This document shows positions 7,967 to 16,130 of a stretch of 64,000 bases of DNA, piece after piece. Origin of the DNA: Streptococcus suis. Lineage in GTDB: Bacteria > Bacillota > Bacilli > Lactobacillales > Streptococcaceae. The notes below the pieces were generated by a model. It was not told the origin of the DNA, searched no databases, and saw nothing but the letters and a program-made list of their open reading frames with translations. The translations under genes were made by a program, and so were the position numbers. Position 1 is the first letter of the stretch, and each line of letters begins with the position of its first letter. Location: NCBI GenBank assembly GCA_024583055.1, contig CP102145.1, forward strand, positions 310,001-374,000. The letters are read 5' to 3'.

Positions 7967-8517
7967 ATGAAAAAGGATTTAGGTATTATGCAGTATTCAA
8001 GAAGTCAATATTTTCAATCAATGAAAAAACATCCTCTCTCAATATTACTGACAGTGGTATTGTCTATTTTAACGATTTGTTTATTTGTATTTGGGAATAA
8101 GACGATTCGACAGGCTGAAGCTACAGATATGATTTGTATCCATCTGTCATGATTGCACAGGCTATACATGAATCTAATTATGGACAATCTGGGTTATCAA
8201 TTTCCCCGTACAATAACTTATTTGGTATCAAGGGAGCATACAATGGACAATCTGTATCCCTTCAAACATGGGAAGATGATGGATATGGAAATACCTATGA
8301 TATCGTTGATTATTTTCGTACTTATCCAAGTTATTATGAGTCTTTAGCTGATTACGTAAACATTGTTTGCCAACCTCACTTTAACAGTGTTTGGCGTTCC
8401 AACACCAGTAACTACTTGGATGCTACTAAAGTAGCTAATTTAATTTGGAATCCATATCGCGCACAATATACAACTCAAGAGACTCTAAATCTTGATATCG
8501 CTTGGGCAAATCGCTAG
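7967..8517 (+). pseudogene. decayed secreted glucosaminidase (peptidoglycan hydrolase)
   Basis: Two overlapping frames make one decayed gene. The first (7967-8152) encodes a basic N-terminus and one hydrophobic segment, like a signal or membrane anchor, ending '..RQAEATDMICIHLS'. The second (8134-8517) begins inside a glucosaminidase domain with 'YPSVMIAQAIHESNYG', whose Glu is the usual catalytic acid, and continues to '..WNPYRAQYTT'. Intact family members have several dozen extra residues between the anchor and this motif, so an internal deletion that also broke the frame is likely. The promoter and terminator remain. Confidence 0.75.
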
Positions 8518-8562
8518 AATCTTCTATTCATCTATATTTATACATACAACAATGAACTAACT

Positions 8563-8608
8563 AAACCCAGCTAGACTGATTATTCAATTTAGCTGGGTTT
8601 TAATATGT
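8563..8608 (+). terminator. Rho-independent terminator after the glucosaminidase remnant
   Basis: The stem AAACCCAGCTA/TAGCTGGGTTT (8563-8573 with 8590-8600) is followed by TTAATAT on the plus strand. Confidence 0.75.
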
Positions 8609-8705
8609 AAAATGTAAAAAAGTCAGGGAAGTGCTAGTATAGTTTCTTTCAGTCTTGATAGAAGTTTAGTAATGACCTAGTTGTATAACAAATATTTTAA
8701 ATAAT

Positions 8706-8747
8706 TCCATTATAATGGACATTTTTATATTTTTCCATTAAAATAGA
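8706..8747 (+). promoter_or_regulatory. tandem TCCATTATAATGGA-type operator/promoter of the SatD-like gene
   Basis: A perfect 14-bp palindrome TCCATTATAATGGA (8706-8719) and a degenerate second copy TCCATTAAAATAGA (8734-8747) begin exactly 28 bp apart. Both contain -10-like hexamers (TATAAT, TAAAAT). The second ends at the start codon. A regulator binding both would cover the promoter. Confidence 0.55.
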
Positions 8748-9407
8748 ATGATGGATAAAATGATGATGATTACTGGCCAGATTACACCTTTATCAAGCCA
8801 ATCACAAACAGAAATAAACATTCTCACGATTATTAGTCGTCTAAATCAGGTTTATGCTAGTCAATTATTGACTGATTTTACTCTCCATAGAGGTGGACTG
8901 CTAGAGGCTCAAGTCAAACCCAACGCGGATTTATTGCAAATTCTTGATTATTTACATCTGTCTCTGGCCGAAGGTTATCAGTTGCAAATAGGAATTGGTT
9001 TGGGTGAGCTGGATGATGCAGTGCAGAAAACCAGCATTTTCTCAAGCAATTCTCAAGCTCAGCATGAGGCTGAGAAAGCCCTAACTTTAGTCCAGACACA
9101 AGACGATTACGGAAGTAGAGCCAACGGATTTTCTTCCGACTATCCCCATATTGACAAGGTCATTAACAGTCTTTTAGCGACCAGCGATTTTATGCGAGAT
9201 CGGTGGAGTCATTCGCAAAAGCAATTCATCCTAAGATTGGTAGAGACTGGCATTTATTCTGAACATTTTAAGCAAAAATCACTAGCTCAGAAACTGAAAC
9301 TCAGTCAAAGTGCCTTTACAAAACGGGTCAAATCAACAGGCATCAAGGTCTATCTCCGTAATCAAGAAACGGCTATGGAGTTAATGATGCAGTTATCAAA
9401 TAAATAA
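8748..9407 (+). CDS. SatD-family protein
   Basis: 219 residues (or 214-215 if it starts at the Met run near 8760). The N-terminal half resembles SatD of Streptococcus mutans (secretion and acid tolerance locus): 'ITGQITPL..', a strand-helix segment 'IISRLNQVYASQLLTDFTLHRGG', and 'LQIGIGLGELDD..' with 'DYGSRANGF'. The C-terminal part (about 150-215) has a helix-turn-helix-like 'LKLSQSAFTKRVKSTGI', suggesting DNA binding. The exact function is not established. No satE or other partner gene is adjacent. The promoter is palindromic, so the gene may regulate itself (inference). Confidence 0.6.
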   Translation: MMDKMMMITGQITPLSSQSQTEINILTIISRLNQVYASQLLTDFTLHRGGLLEAQVKPNADLLQILDYLHLSLAEGYQLQIGIGLGELDDAVQKTSIFSSNSQAQHEAEKALTLVQTQDDYGSRANGFSSDYPHIDKVINSLLATSDFMRDRWSHSQKQFILRLVETGIYSEHFKQKSLAQKLKLSQSAFTKRVKSTGIKVYLRNQETAMELMMQLSNK

Positions 9408-9413
9408 AAAATA

Positions 9414-9438
9414 GTTTACATAATATTTAATATGCAAA
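9414..9438. repeat. copy of the 25-bp palindromic repeat
   Basis: GTTTACATAATATTTAATATGCAAA on the plus strand is the reverse orientation of the TTTGCATAA-TTATGTAAAC element. It begins seven bases after the SatD-like stop and lies before the convergent acetyltransferase. Confidence 0.6.
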
Positions 9439-9447
9439 TTTTGGATT

Positions 9448-9882
9448 TTATAAATTCAAACGAAATACGATTTCATCTCCGTCAGCATCACCTGTTTCCA
9501 CAAATCCAAGGAATCCATATCGTTTTCTTGCTAAATAATTGTTTTCAAGGATACATAATTCAACGGCTGAAAAACGTTTTTCTCTACGAATATTGCCTAA
9601 AAATTGATTCATAGCTTGTCGACCATAGCCCTGACCCTGATAATGTTTATCAATCAAAAATTCTGATAGGTGATAGGCTTGGACTTGAGGTAAATCGTGA
9701 TACATGATTAAACCGACAGGCAATTGATGGTCATAAATCAAATAAGCCTGGCTATTAAATTCACGGTAGGCAAAAGCTTGAGCCAGCGTGATCATCTTAT
9801 CAGCAACAAAGCCTGTCTGTGAAGGAAAAATGGAAAGCGGAATTCGCCAGTTGTCAGGATTGATAGGTATGAAATTTAGCAT
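9448..9882 (-). CDS. GNAT-family N-acetyltransferase
   Basis: 144 residues from the ATG at 9882, chosen because GAGGTGG lies upstream at proper spacing; a Met four codons earlier lacks this. The acetyl-CoA binding loop 'HYQGQGYGRQAMNQF' (motif A, Q/RxxGxG/A) is clear, followed by 'VELCILENNYLARKRYGFLGF' (motif B) typical of the spermidine/spermine acetyltransferase-like branch (BltD, PaiA). The substrate cannot be assigned. Confidence 0.85.
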   Translation of the reverse strand: MLNFIPINPDNWRIPLSIFPSQTGFVADKMITLAQAFAYREFNSQAYLIYDHQLPVGLIMYHDLPQVQAYHLSEFLIDKHYQGQGYGRQAMNQFLGNIRREKRFSAVELCILENNYLARKRYGFLGFVETGDADGDEIVFRLNL

Positions 9883-10094
9883 AAATTTAACCACCTCAGA
9901 ATTTATACATATCTATTATCAAACTAGAAAAATGTACTTTTGAAAAAATTTCCAGTTTTCTAGTTAATAAAGTACATTTTTATGGAAAAATAAGGGTATC
10001 TAGAAATTCCAGTTTAGCCTTGAATTAAGTACATTTTTAGCTGATTTTTCCTAAAAAAAATTTTTTTGGTTATAAAATTGACAATTTATATAAC

Positions 10095-10125
10095 ATCTTT
10101 CCGAAAAACTATAATTTTCTTGAAA
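10095..10125 (+). other. difSL: difSL chromosome dimer resolution site
   Basis: A 31-bp sequence beginning ATCTTTCCGAAAAAC and ending TTTTCTTGAAA matches the streptococcal/lactococcal dif site acted on by XerS, and lies about 150 bp upstream of xerS as in other streptococci. It marks the replication terminus. Confidence 0.9.
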
Positions 10126-10148
10126 CTTATATAAAACTATGGTATACT
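10120..10148 (+). promoter_or_regulatory. xerS promoter overlapping difSL
   Basis: -35 TTGAAA (10120-10125) is the last six bases of difSL. A 17-bp spacer leads to -10 TATACT (10143-10148). XerS bound at dif would occlude the promoter. Confidence 0.6.
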
Positions 10149-10278
10149 ACTGGTATGATAACTAGAAAAAATTTTTGCCGAAAATATGTACTTTATAATT
10201 TCGAAATAAATGCGAAGGACGAAAATTCTTCCAAAATACAATCCTTAATTTTAAATAAAATATCTCGGAGAAATCATC

Positions 10279-11349
10279 ATGCGTCGTGAATTATTATTGG
10301 AAAAAATTGAGGAATTGAAAGAAATCATGCCTTGGTATGTCTTGGATTATTACCAATCCAAGTTGGCGGTTCCCTATAGTTTTACAACCCTTTATGAATA
10401 CCTCAAAGAATATCGTCGTTTTTTTGAGTGGTTACAGGATTCAGATTTGGTATCTGTGGAACGGATTGCTGATATTCCGTTGGATATTCTAGAACATTTG
10501 ACCAAAAAAGATATGGAAGCCTTCATTCTTTATCTGCGGGAGCGTCCCTTACTGAACGCCAATACCACGCAGAATGGTGTGTCGCAGACCACCATAAACC
10601 GCACTCTGTCGGCACTTTCTAGCCTCTTCAAGTATTTAACCGAAGAAGTGGAAAATGATCAGGGTGAGCCCTACTTCTACCGTAATGTCATGAAAAAGGT
10701 GTCGACCAAGAAGAAAAAAGAAACCTTGGCTGCCCGGGCGGAAAATATCAAGCAGAAACTCTTTTTGGGCGACGAAACCATGGAATTTCTGGAATACGTG
10801 AAAACAGAATACGAAAATAAACTCTCCAACCGTGCAAAATCTTCTTTCCGAAAAAATAAGGAGCGTGATTTAGCCATTCTTGCCCTGCTCTTGGCCTCTG
10901 GCGTCCGTCTGTCTGAGGCCGTCAATTTGGACCTCAAGGATGTTAATCTGAAATTGATGATTATCGAAGTCACTCGAAAAGGTGGTAAACGGGATTCTGT
11001 TAATATTGCTGGCTTTGCCAAGCCCTATCTGGAAGCCTATATGACCATCCGGCAGCAACGCTACAAGGCTGAAAAGACTGACGTCGCATTCTTTCTGTCC
11101 GAATATCGTGGGATGCCCAATCGCATGGATGCCTCTTCTATTGAAAAAATGGTTGCCAAGTATTCGGCTGATTTCAAAATTCGTGTAACGCCCCACAAAC
11201 TCCGCCACACACTTGCGACCAGACTCTACGATGCAACCAAGTCGCAGGTCTTGGTCAGCCATCAACTGGGGCATGCCAATACGCAAGTTACGGATTTGTA
11301 TACCCATATTGTCAATGATGAGCAAAAAAATGCATTGGACAAACTTTAA
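10279..11349 (+). CDS. xerS: tyrosine recombinase XerS
   Basis: 356 residues, the exact usual length for XerS. This single recombinase resolves chromosome dimers at difSL in streptococci, with FtsK control. The N-terminal SAM-like DNA-binding domain (about 15-145) precedes the catalytic domain with Arg in '[10 protein letters not shown]', Lys in 'TRKGGK', the 'HKLRHT' box, 'HQLGHA' and the nucleophile Tyr in 'TDLYTHI'. GGAG lies upstream of the ATG at 10279. The long leader (about 125 bp) after the promoter includes AT-rich repeats. Confidence 0.97.
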   Translation: MRRELLLEKIEELKEIMPWYVLDYYQSKLAVPYSFTTLYEYLKEYRRFFEWLQDSDLVSVERIADIPLDILEHLTKKDMEAFILYLRERPLLNANTTQNGVSQTTINRTLSALSSLFKYLTEEVENDQGEPYFYRNVMKKVSTKKKKETLAARAENIKQKLFLGDETMEFLEYVKTEYENKLSNRAKSSFRKNKERDLAILALLLASGVRLSEAVNLDLKDVNLKLMIIEVTRKGGKRDSVNIAGFAKPYLEAYMTIRQQRYKAEKTDVAFFLSEYRGMPNRMDASSIEKMVAKYSADFKIRVTPHKLRHTLATRLYDATKSQVLVSHQLGHANTQVTDLYTHIVNDEQKNALDKL

Positions 11350-11374
11350 TTTGCATAATTTATTTTATGTAAAC
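11350..11374. repeat. copy of the 25-bp palindromic repeat
   Basis: TTTGCATAATTTATTTTATG followed by TAAAC begins one base after the xerS stop codon. It has no T run. Confidence 0.6.
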
Positions 11375-11409
11375 ATCAATAACAAAACTACTAATTAGTG
11401 AGTTAATAT

Positions 11410-11437
11410 TTGATTTTTATCGATATTGTATTAAAAT
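11410..11437 (+). promoter_or_regulatory. promoter of the YczE-like gene
   Basis: -35 TTGATT (11410-11415), a 16-bp spacer and -10 TAAAAT (11432-11437). The -10 ends only six bases before the ATG, so the transcript may be leaderless. Confidence 0.5.
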
Positions 11438-11443
11438 AGAATT

Positions 11444-12067
11444 ATGAAAATCGTAAAATTTGTTATTGGAATCACAATCATGGCCATTGCTGTTGCCATG
11501 TCAAAAATATCCCTGCTCGGCACGTCGCCAATTGCTGCTGTGCCCAACGTCGTCTCAGAATCTATGGGTTCATCCATCGGTCTGAACACGGCGCTCTTCT
11601 TAGCCTTGCTAGTTGTTATTCAGCTCGTCTTGGCTAGTCCAAAGAAGATGAGCGAGGCAATTCCTTACCTCATTCAGTTAATACCCGGAACCTTGTTTGG
11701 CTTGTTTATTAACTTTTTCTACGGTCTGTTCGCTCCAATCTTGTCCAGTAAATCTTATCCAGTCCAGTTGATTGTCTTGATTATCTCTGTCTTTATCTTG
11801 GCAATCGGTGTCATTGTTGAGGTCAATGCGGATACGATTGTCATGCCGGGCGAAGGGTTGCCCAAAACAATTGCCCAAGTGACCAATAAACCATTTTCTA
11901 GCGTCAAATTGGCCTGTGATATTGGAATGGTTGTAACAGCGCTTCTTCTCTCTTTCCTCTTTGGTAATCCATTTCTAGGAATTCGCGAAGGAACAATTAT
12001 TGCCATGCTCTTCACTGGACCAATTATCTCGCTCTTGCAACAACTTGCTTTCAGAAGAAAAAAATGA
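11444..12067 (+). CDS. YczE/YitT-like integral membrane protein
   Basis: 207 residues with about five hydrophobic spans (near 5-22, 47-64, 77-97, 108-128 and 157-175), ending 'LAFRRKK'. The overall pattern, including 'LGTSPIAAVPNV' and the 'NADTIVMPGEGLPKTIAQ' loop, matches the YczE/YyaS (DUF6198) group of uncharacterised membrane proteins. No transport substrate is known. It is monocistronic: a near-leaderless promoter precedes it and a hairpin follows it. Confidence 0.8.
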   Translation: MKIVKFVIGITIMAIAVAMSKISLLGTSPIAAVPNVVSESMGSSIGLNTALFLALLVVIQLVLASPKKMSEAIPYLIQLIPGTLFGLFINFFYGLFAPILSSKSYPVQLIVLIISVFILAIGVIVEVNADTIVMPGEGLPKTIAQVTNKPFSSVKLACDIGMVVTALLLSFLFGNPFLGIREGTIIAMLFTGPIISLLQQLAFRRKK

Positions 12068-12093
12068 GGTTGTACTTCCAATCTCATTTTTCT
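12057..12093 (+). terminator. terminator of the YczE-like gene
   Basis: AAATGAG and CTCATTT arms enclose a short stem-loop and are followed by TTTTCT on the plus strand. The hairpin starts inside the last codons. Confidence 0.55.
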
Positions 12094-12123
12094 ATGCCAA
12101 TTTTCTAATCGGAATTTACTACT

Positions 12124-12158
12124 AAAAACGAGACCAAGAAATCCTAGTCTCGTTTAGC
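12124..12158. terminator. hairpin between convergent genes
   Basis: AAACGAGAC and GTCTCGTTT form a perfect 9-bp stem around a 12-nt loop just downstream of the beta-helix protein gene (minus strand). It can serve either strand. Confidence 0.6.
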
Positions 12159-12165
12159 TTCATTC

Positions 12166-13458
12166 TTAAAATCGTTTTTCAACAGTTTCATCGCTGAAGG
12201 CTTTGCTATTGTTGCCCAGTGCAGCGACTTTACCATCCACTGCGACTTGGTCTAAACGACCGCCTTCTTCCATAGTGACAGTTGTAACATTATCACCGTG
12301 GCTAAGGATAGAGCCTTTGACATGAAGTTTATGAAGGTAACCGCCATCTTTGATAGAAAAGGCATGGGCTGGAAGATCCACGTTGACACCTTTTACAAGA
12401 GATTGGCCAACACCACCGTGGGTTGTAATATCGCCTTCAATATGCAGTTCACCGACTTCTTTGGAAATTTGAATACCAACAGCACCGTCATTGTAGGTAT
12501 TGATTTCAGCAAAATGACCGACTTTCAAGGTACCATCGTATTGATTGTAGGCGCGAGCTCCGACACCGTAGGTAGAAATGGCTTTTTTCGCTTGGAAATC
12601 ATTGACAGTACCGAAGTTTACGAAACCAACACCAGATTGACCGTAGGAAATCACTTCATCTTCTACGACCCATTTATCAACAGTTCCCCAAGCATCCAAG
12701 ACCATGTCATTGACGCCGTAAGTAACGGTTTTACCGAGCTGATACAATTCGTGAACATGGGCACCATAGACAACAAAGACACCACCGGTGATGAAATCTG
12801 CCGCACCTTGAGGAACGAGACCAGTAGAATAAACTGAACCCAAGACCATTTTATCCATCGCAACTTGACCACCAGCATCATTGAAACCTGAAACAAAGAC
12901 ACCAGATCCGATGACAGGTTGACCGTCTTGACCGATGTTCAATTCACTGATAGCTGCTGTAATCTTACTGTTAGCATCGGGGTTAAAATTGTAAAGGGTA
13001 TAAGCACCTTGCAGGACGTTTACGCCATATTTTTGTGGTTGCTCAAGGTAGGTGCGCGTATCTGCTTTGCGAACCAAGACGTTATGTGTGTCGACATGTG
13101 CAGTCATGGTTGGTGCACGGAAAATCATTGAAATTTGACCGTCCACGATCAAGTTTATAAGTGAAATCTGACCAAAGTTGTCACGAACTTGTTGTGGCAC
13201 AAGTGAAATAGCTTTCTTATCTTGAAGAGCTGAGATTGTTAAATCAGAAATCTTAGCATCGCCTTTCAAGATAAAACCATCAGAATGTGAAAAGAATACA
13301 GTTGGCAGAACGCCATTTTCTTGTGCTTGACCTTTGATGTCGATACCAGCTGGAAGATAGATGGAACTTGCAAAAGTCATGGTACGTGTGATAACAATTT
13401 CTTTTTCATTATTGTCCAAAGCGTTAATTAATTGAGTAGGATTTGAAACGAGTGTCAT
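12166..13458 (-). CDS. predicted right-handed beta-helix protein of unknown function
   Basis: 430 residues from the ATG at 13458, which has GAGG upstream; 35 further upstream codons are not supported. The sequence is a long series of short strand-turn units rich in Gly, Val, Asn and Asp ('VYGAHVHELYQLGKTVTYG', 'TYGVGARAYNQYDGTLKVG'), the look of a right-handed parallel beta-helix. There is no signal peptide, no membrane segment and no sortase motif, so it appears cytosolic. I do not recognise a catalytic motif. It has its own promoter and a hairpin downstream, so it is probably monocistronic. Confidence 0.6.
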   Translation of the reverse strand: MTLVSNPTQLINALDNNEKEIVITRTMTFASSIYLPAGIDIKGQAQENGVLPTVFFSHSDGFILKGDAKISDLTISALQDKKAISLVPQQVRDNFGQISLINLIVDGQISMIFRAPTMTAHVDTHNVLVRKADTRTYLEQPQKYGVNVLQGAYTLYNFNPDANSKITAAISELNIGQDGQPVIGSGVFVSGFNDAGGQVAMDKMVLGSVYSTGLVPQGAADFITGGVFVVYGAHVHELYQLGKTVTYGVNDMVLDAWGTVDKWVVEDEVISYGQSGVGFVNFGTVNDFQAKKAISTYGVGARAYNQYDGTLKVGHFAEINTYNDGAVGIQISKEVGELHIEGDITTHGGVGQSLVKGVNVDLPAHAFSIKDGGYLHKLHVKGSILSHGDNVTTVTMEEGGRLDQVAVDGKVAALGNNSKAFSDETVEKRF

Positions 13459-13489
13459 GTTAAGTACCTCACTTTCTTTCTGTAAGTCT

Positions 13490-13517
13490 ATTTTATCACT
13501 AATTATTGATAAGTCAA
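13490..13517 (-). promoter_or_regulatory. promoter of the beta-helix protein
   Basis: Minus-strand -35 TTGACT (13512-13517), a 16-bp spacer and -10 TAAAAT (13490-13495). Confidence 0.6.
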
Positions 13518-13588
13518 GCATTTTGTGTGAAAATTTAAGAAAAAATCTTGTAAATGTTTTCAAAACTGCTTAAAACTAGCCAGAAAAA

Positions 13589-13613
13589 CACCAAAAAGCC
13601 AACCAAGTGGCTG
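13589..13613 (-). terminator. terminator of the phosphoglucomutase gene
   Basis: Minus strand: AGCCA-CTTGGT-TGGCT stem-loop followed by TTTTTGG and further T-rich sequence, just after the stop at 13626. Confidence 0.55.
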
Positions 13614-13625
13614 ACTTTCATCTAA

Positions 13626-15131
13626 TTATGCTAATTCTTTTAATTTGGTCTGATTAACAGCTGGATAGCCGTCCAAGAATTCAGACAAACGTTTCAAAAT
13701 GCTCGGCATATAACCTGATTGGTCGTTTTCAATTTGAAGGACCAGGAGCGGTTCGTGGAGACTCATGCGGAGAAGGAACCAGCCGTCTCCATAAGGGTCT
13801 GTTACATCAAAGCGCACTCCTTCTTCATTCTCTGGATTGAAAATAAAACCGGTAATGGATGTCGCTTGCAAGTCGGCAATGACTTGCTCACCTAGAGCGC
13901 GATAATCCTCAACTTCCAACTTAAAGCGCACTTCCTGCGTTTCTAAAGGTTGTTTCAGCTGTGCAATCAAATCATCCAGGGACTTGCCATCCTTTTGCAA
14001 CTGAGGCAGAAGCATGAGAATTTTGGCAGCCACATAGGTACCGTCATCCAAGAAATAATTTTCCTTAAAGGCTGCATGACCTGACGTCTCGATAGCCAAT
14101 TGACAATCCACACCAGCTTGGTTGGCAGCAATGGCGCGATTGATCACATTACGATAACCTGAAATATAGCGAATTTGCTTGCCACCCAGACTTTCGATAA
14201 AATCTTTTAGGTGTTCTGAGGTTGGGGAATTGGTGACAATGCTCGTACCCGGATGCTCGGACAAGGTAATTTGAGCCAAGACAGCAATTAGATTGTTACG
14301 ATTGAGAATTTGTCCTGACTTGGTAACCAAGGCAGCGCGGTCCACATCTGTATCAAATATAATGCCTAAGTCGGCACCTTGTTTAAGTACTGCTTGACGA
14401 ATACTTTCCATGGCCTCTTTGTTGTCAGGATTTGGGACATGATTAGGGAAGGTACCGTTCGGTTCTAAAAACTGTGAACCCGTTGTATCAGCTCCCAGCT
14501 CGGCCAAAACTTTTTCCGCAAAGAAACCGCCTGCACCATTTCCAGCATCGACGATGATATTGAGTCCGGTCAATGGCTTGTCTTGACCATCGCAGGCTGT
14601 ACGAATTTTATCAACCAAATCTTGGGCATAAGGCGTAATCAGATCCGCATGGGTCAGACTTCCCAGACTTAAGGCTGGGAATGCCTCTGTATGCGACAAG
14701 ATATAGTCAATATCCTCGTGTTCCGCTCCGCCATTTTGCGAAAAAATCTTGAGACCATTAAAATAATAAGGCAGATGGCTGGCAGTAATCATCACCCCTG
14801 CGTGGCAGGCAAACTGCGGATACTGGGTGCTCATGAAGAGAGCTGGCGTTGTGGCCATACCAAAGTCAATCACCTGAACACCCAGACCAACAGCTTCTTC
14901 GATAAAAGCATCTGCCAAATCTGGACCGCTCAGACGGCTATCACGACCGATACCAATGGTCAATTTTCCTTCTTTATAGAGAGTGGACAATTCCTGATTT
15001 TGGGTCAGCCAATGAATCAACCCTCTAACAATCTCCTTGGTTGCTTGGGGCGTCAATTTAACAGCATATTCGTCAGTAGCAATGGCAATCCCGCGAATGT
15101 CAGATCCATTTTGCAAAACATGATGAGACAT
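13626..15131 (-). CDS. phosphoglucomutase/phosphomannomutase family protein
   Basis: 501 residues. It interconverts hexose 6- and 1-phosphates for cell-envelope sugar synthesis (family role). All four alpha-D-phosphohexomutase domains are present: the active-site phosphoserine loop 'MITASHLPYYFNG', the metal-binding loop 'IIFDTDVDRA', the sugar-binding 'ETSGHAAF' loop and the phosphate-binding 'DPYGDGWFLLRMS' near the C-terminus. The active-site loop has His-Leu-Pro after the Ser where ManB/Pgm often have HNP. It stands alone with a hairpin after the stop; glucose versus mannose preference cannot be read. Confidence 0.88.
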   Translation of the reverse strand: MSHHVLQNGSDIRGIAIATDEYAVKLTPQATKEIVRGLIHWLTQNQELSTLYKEGKLTIGIGRDSRLSGPDLADAFIEEAVGLGVQVIDFGMATTPALFMSTQYPQFACHAGVMITASHLPYYFNGLKIFSQNGGAEHEDIDYILSHTEAFPALSLGSLTHADLITPYAQDLVDKIRTACDGQDKPLTGLNIIVDAGNGAGGFFAEKVLAELGADTTGSQFLEPNGTFPNHVPNPDNKEAMESIRQAVLKQGADLGIIFDTDVDRAALVTKSGQILNRNNLIAVLAQITLSEHPGTSIVTNSPTSEHLKDFIESLGGKQIRYISGYRNVINRAIAANQAGVDCQLAIETSGHAAFKENYFLDDGTYVAAKILMLLPQLQKDGKSLDDLIAQLKQPLETQEVRFKLEVEDYRALGEQVIADLQATSITGFIFNPENEEGVRFDVTDPYGDGWFLLRMSLHEPLLVLQIENDQSGYMPSILKRLSEFLDGYPAVNQTKLKELA

Positions 15132-15191
15132 AAAAAACCTCCAATGAAATACTATCCTTAGTATAGCACTTTTGGAGGCGGTTGCAAACTC

Positions 15192-16130
15192 TTAATCTGA
15201 TTTAAATATCCGCACATTTGTCCCAACTTCAACCTGACTGTCCACATCAATATCTAATTCTAGCTGGTGCAAGACGCGCTTGGTGAGATAGAGGCCAAAA
15301 CCAGTGGCTTTCTGGTGTTCACGTCCATTATAGCCCGTAAAACCTTCGTCAAAAAGACGCGGAATATCCTCGGGCAAAATGCCTAATCCTGTATCAGAAA
15401 TCGTAATTCCCTTGTCCAAAACAATGATTACTGAACCACCCATTTTGTTGTATTTCAGGGCGTTGTCCAAGACTTGCGATAGGGCAAAACTCAGCCACTT
15501 ACGGTCTGTTTTCAGCTGCCAATCCCCGTCGATAGCGACACTTATCTCGCGTTGCAGAAATTGTTGCCGGTATTTCTTGACCAAATCCACCACTACTTCT
15601 CTCACTTGGACCATTTCAAAGCGAAAATCCGAAGCTTGATTGGACAACTTGAGATAATTGAGCAAATTAGCCATGTAATTGTCCAAGCGCAGCAATTGTT
15701 GGTCAACATCTGCCTGTTGCAAATTGTCCGTCTGGCTCATGAGGGACAGGGCAGCCAAAGGAACCTTCATCTGGTGGGACCACATTTTTACCAGAGCCTG
15801 CAAATCCTCTTCACGCGTTTTATAGGCCAATAACTGCTCCTGCCACTGCTCCTTTTCCGTTGAAAGGACCTGTAAATAGGCCAGATCAGACGGTTTATCC
15901 AGCAAGGCAAGGTCCTTATCTGTTAGATTTTCCAAGGCTTGCATTCGCTGGCGGAATTTCCAATAGAGACCAAGACTGAAAAGAATCAAGATGCTCAAGG
16001 AAAATAGCAGAGCTTGGTACAAGAATGTAAGGGGAAGCCGATAGAGATAGAAAAGCAGGATAAAACCGCAAACTAGCAAGAGGTAGGCTAGCAATAAACT
16101 CCTGTATTCTCTTAAAAATTTGGCTATCAT
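15192..16130 (-). CDS. Bce-type intramembrane-sensing histidine kinase
   Basis: 312 residues. Two transmembrane helices (about 12-30 and 37-56) are separated by only a few residues, the hallmark of intramembrane-sensing kinases that take their signal from a BceAB-type transporter. The dimerisation/phosphoacceptor motif is 'KMWSHQMKVPLAAL' with His119. The ATPase domain has the N box ('VLDNALKYN'), G1 ('ISDTGLGI') and G2 ('ATGFGLYL'). It overlaps the response regulator gene by 4 bp, so the two are translationally coupled. Confidence 0.9.
   Translation of the reverse strand: MIAKFLREYRSLLLAYLLLVCGFILLFYLYRLPLTFLYQALLFSLSILILFSLGLYWKFRQRMQALENLTDKDLALLDKPSDLAYLQVLSTEKEQWQEQLLAYKTREEDLQALVKMWSHQMKVPLAALSLMSQTDNLQQADVDQQLLRLDNYMANLLNYLKLSNQASDFRFEMVQVREVVVDLVKKYRQQFLQREISVAIDGDWQLKTDRKWLSFALSQVLDNALKYNKMGGSVIIVLDKGITISDTGLGILPEDIPRLFDEGFTGYNGREHQKATGFGLYLTKRVLHQLELDIDVDSQVEVGTNVRIFKSD

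Larger units (their letters stand above)
9895..10278. promoter_or_regulatory. AT-rich terminus intergenic region with repeated GTAC motifs and difSL
   Basis: This 384-bp stretch holds no gene. It carries four AAAAATGTACTTTT-type motifs (9928-9941, 9969-9982 inverted, 10026-10039 inverted, 10181-10196) and ACTAGAAAA/TTTTCTAGT arms at 9922-9931 and 9956-9965. The dif site and xerS promoter lie inside it. Confidence 0.5.

Noticed and set aside
12298..12837. Plus-strand open frame in the beta-helix gene
   Set aside because: Shadow of the repeated minus-strand coding sequence.
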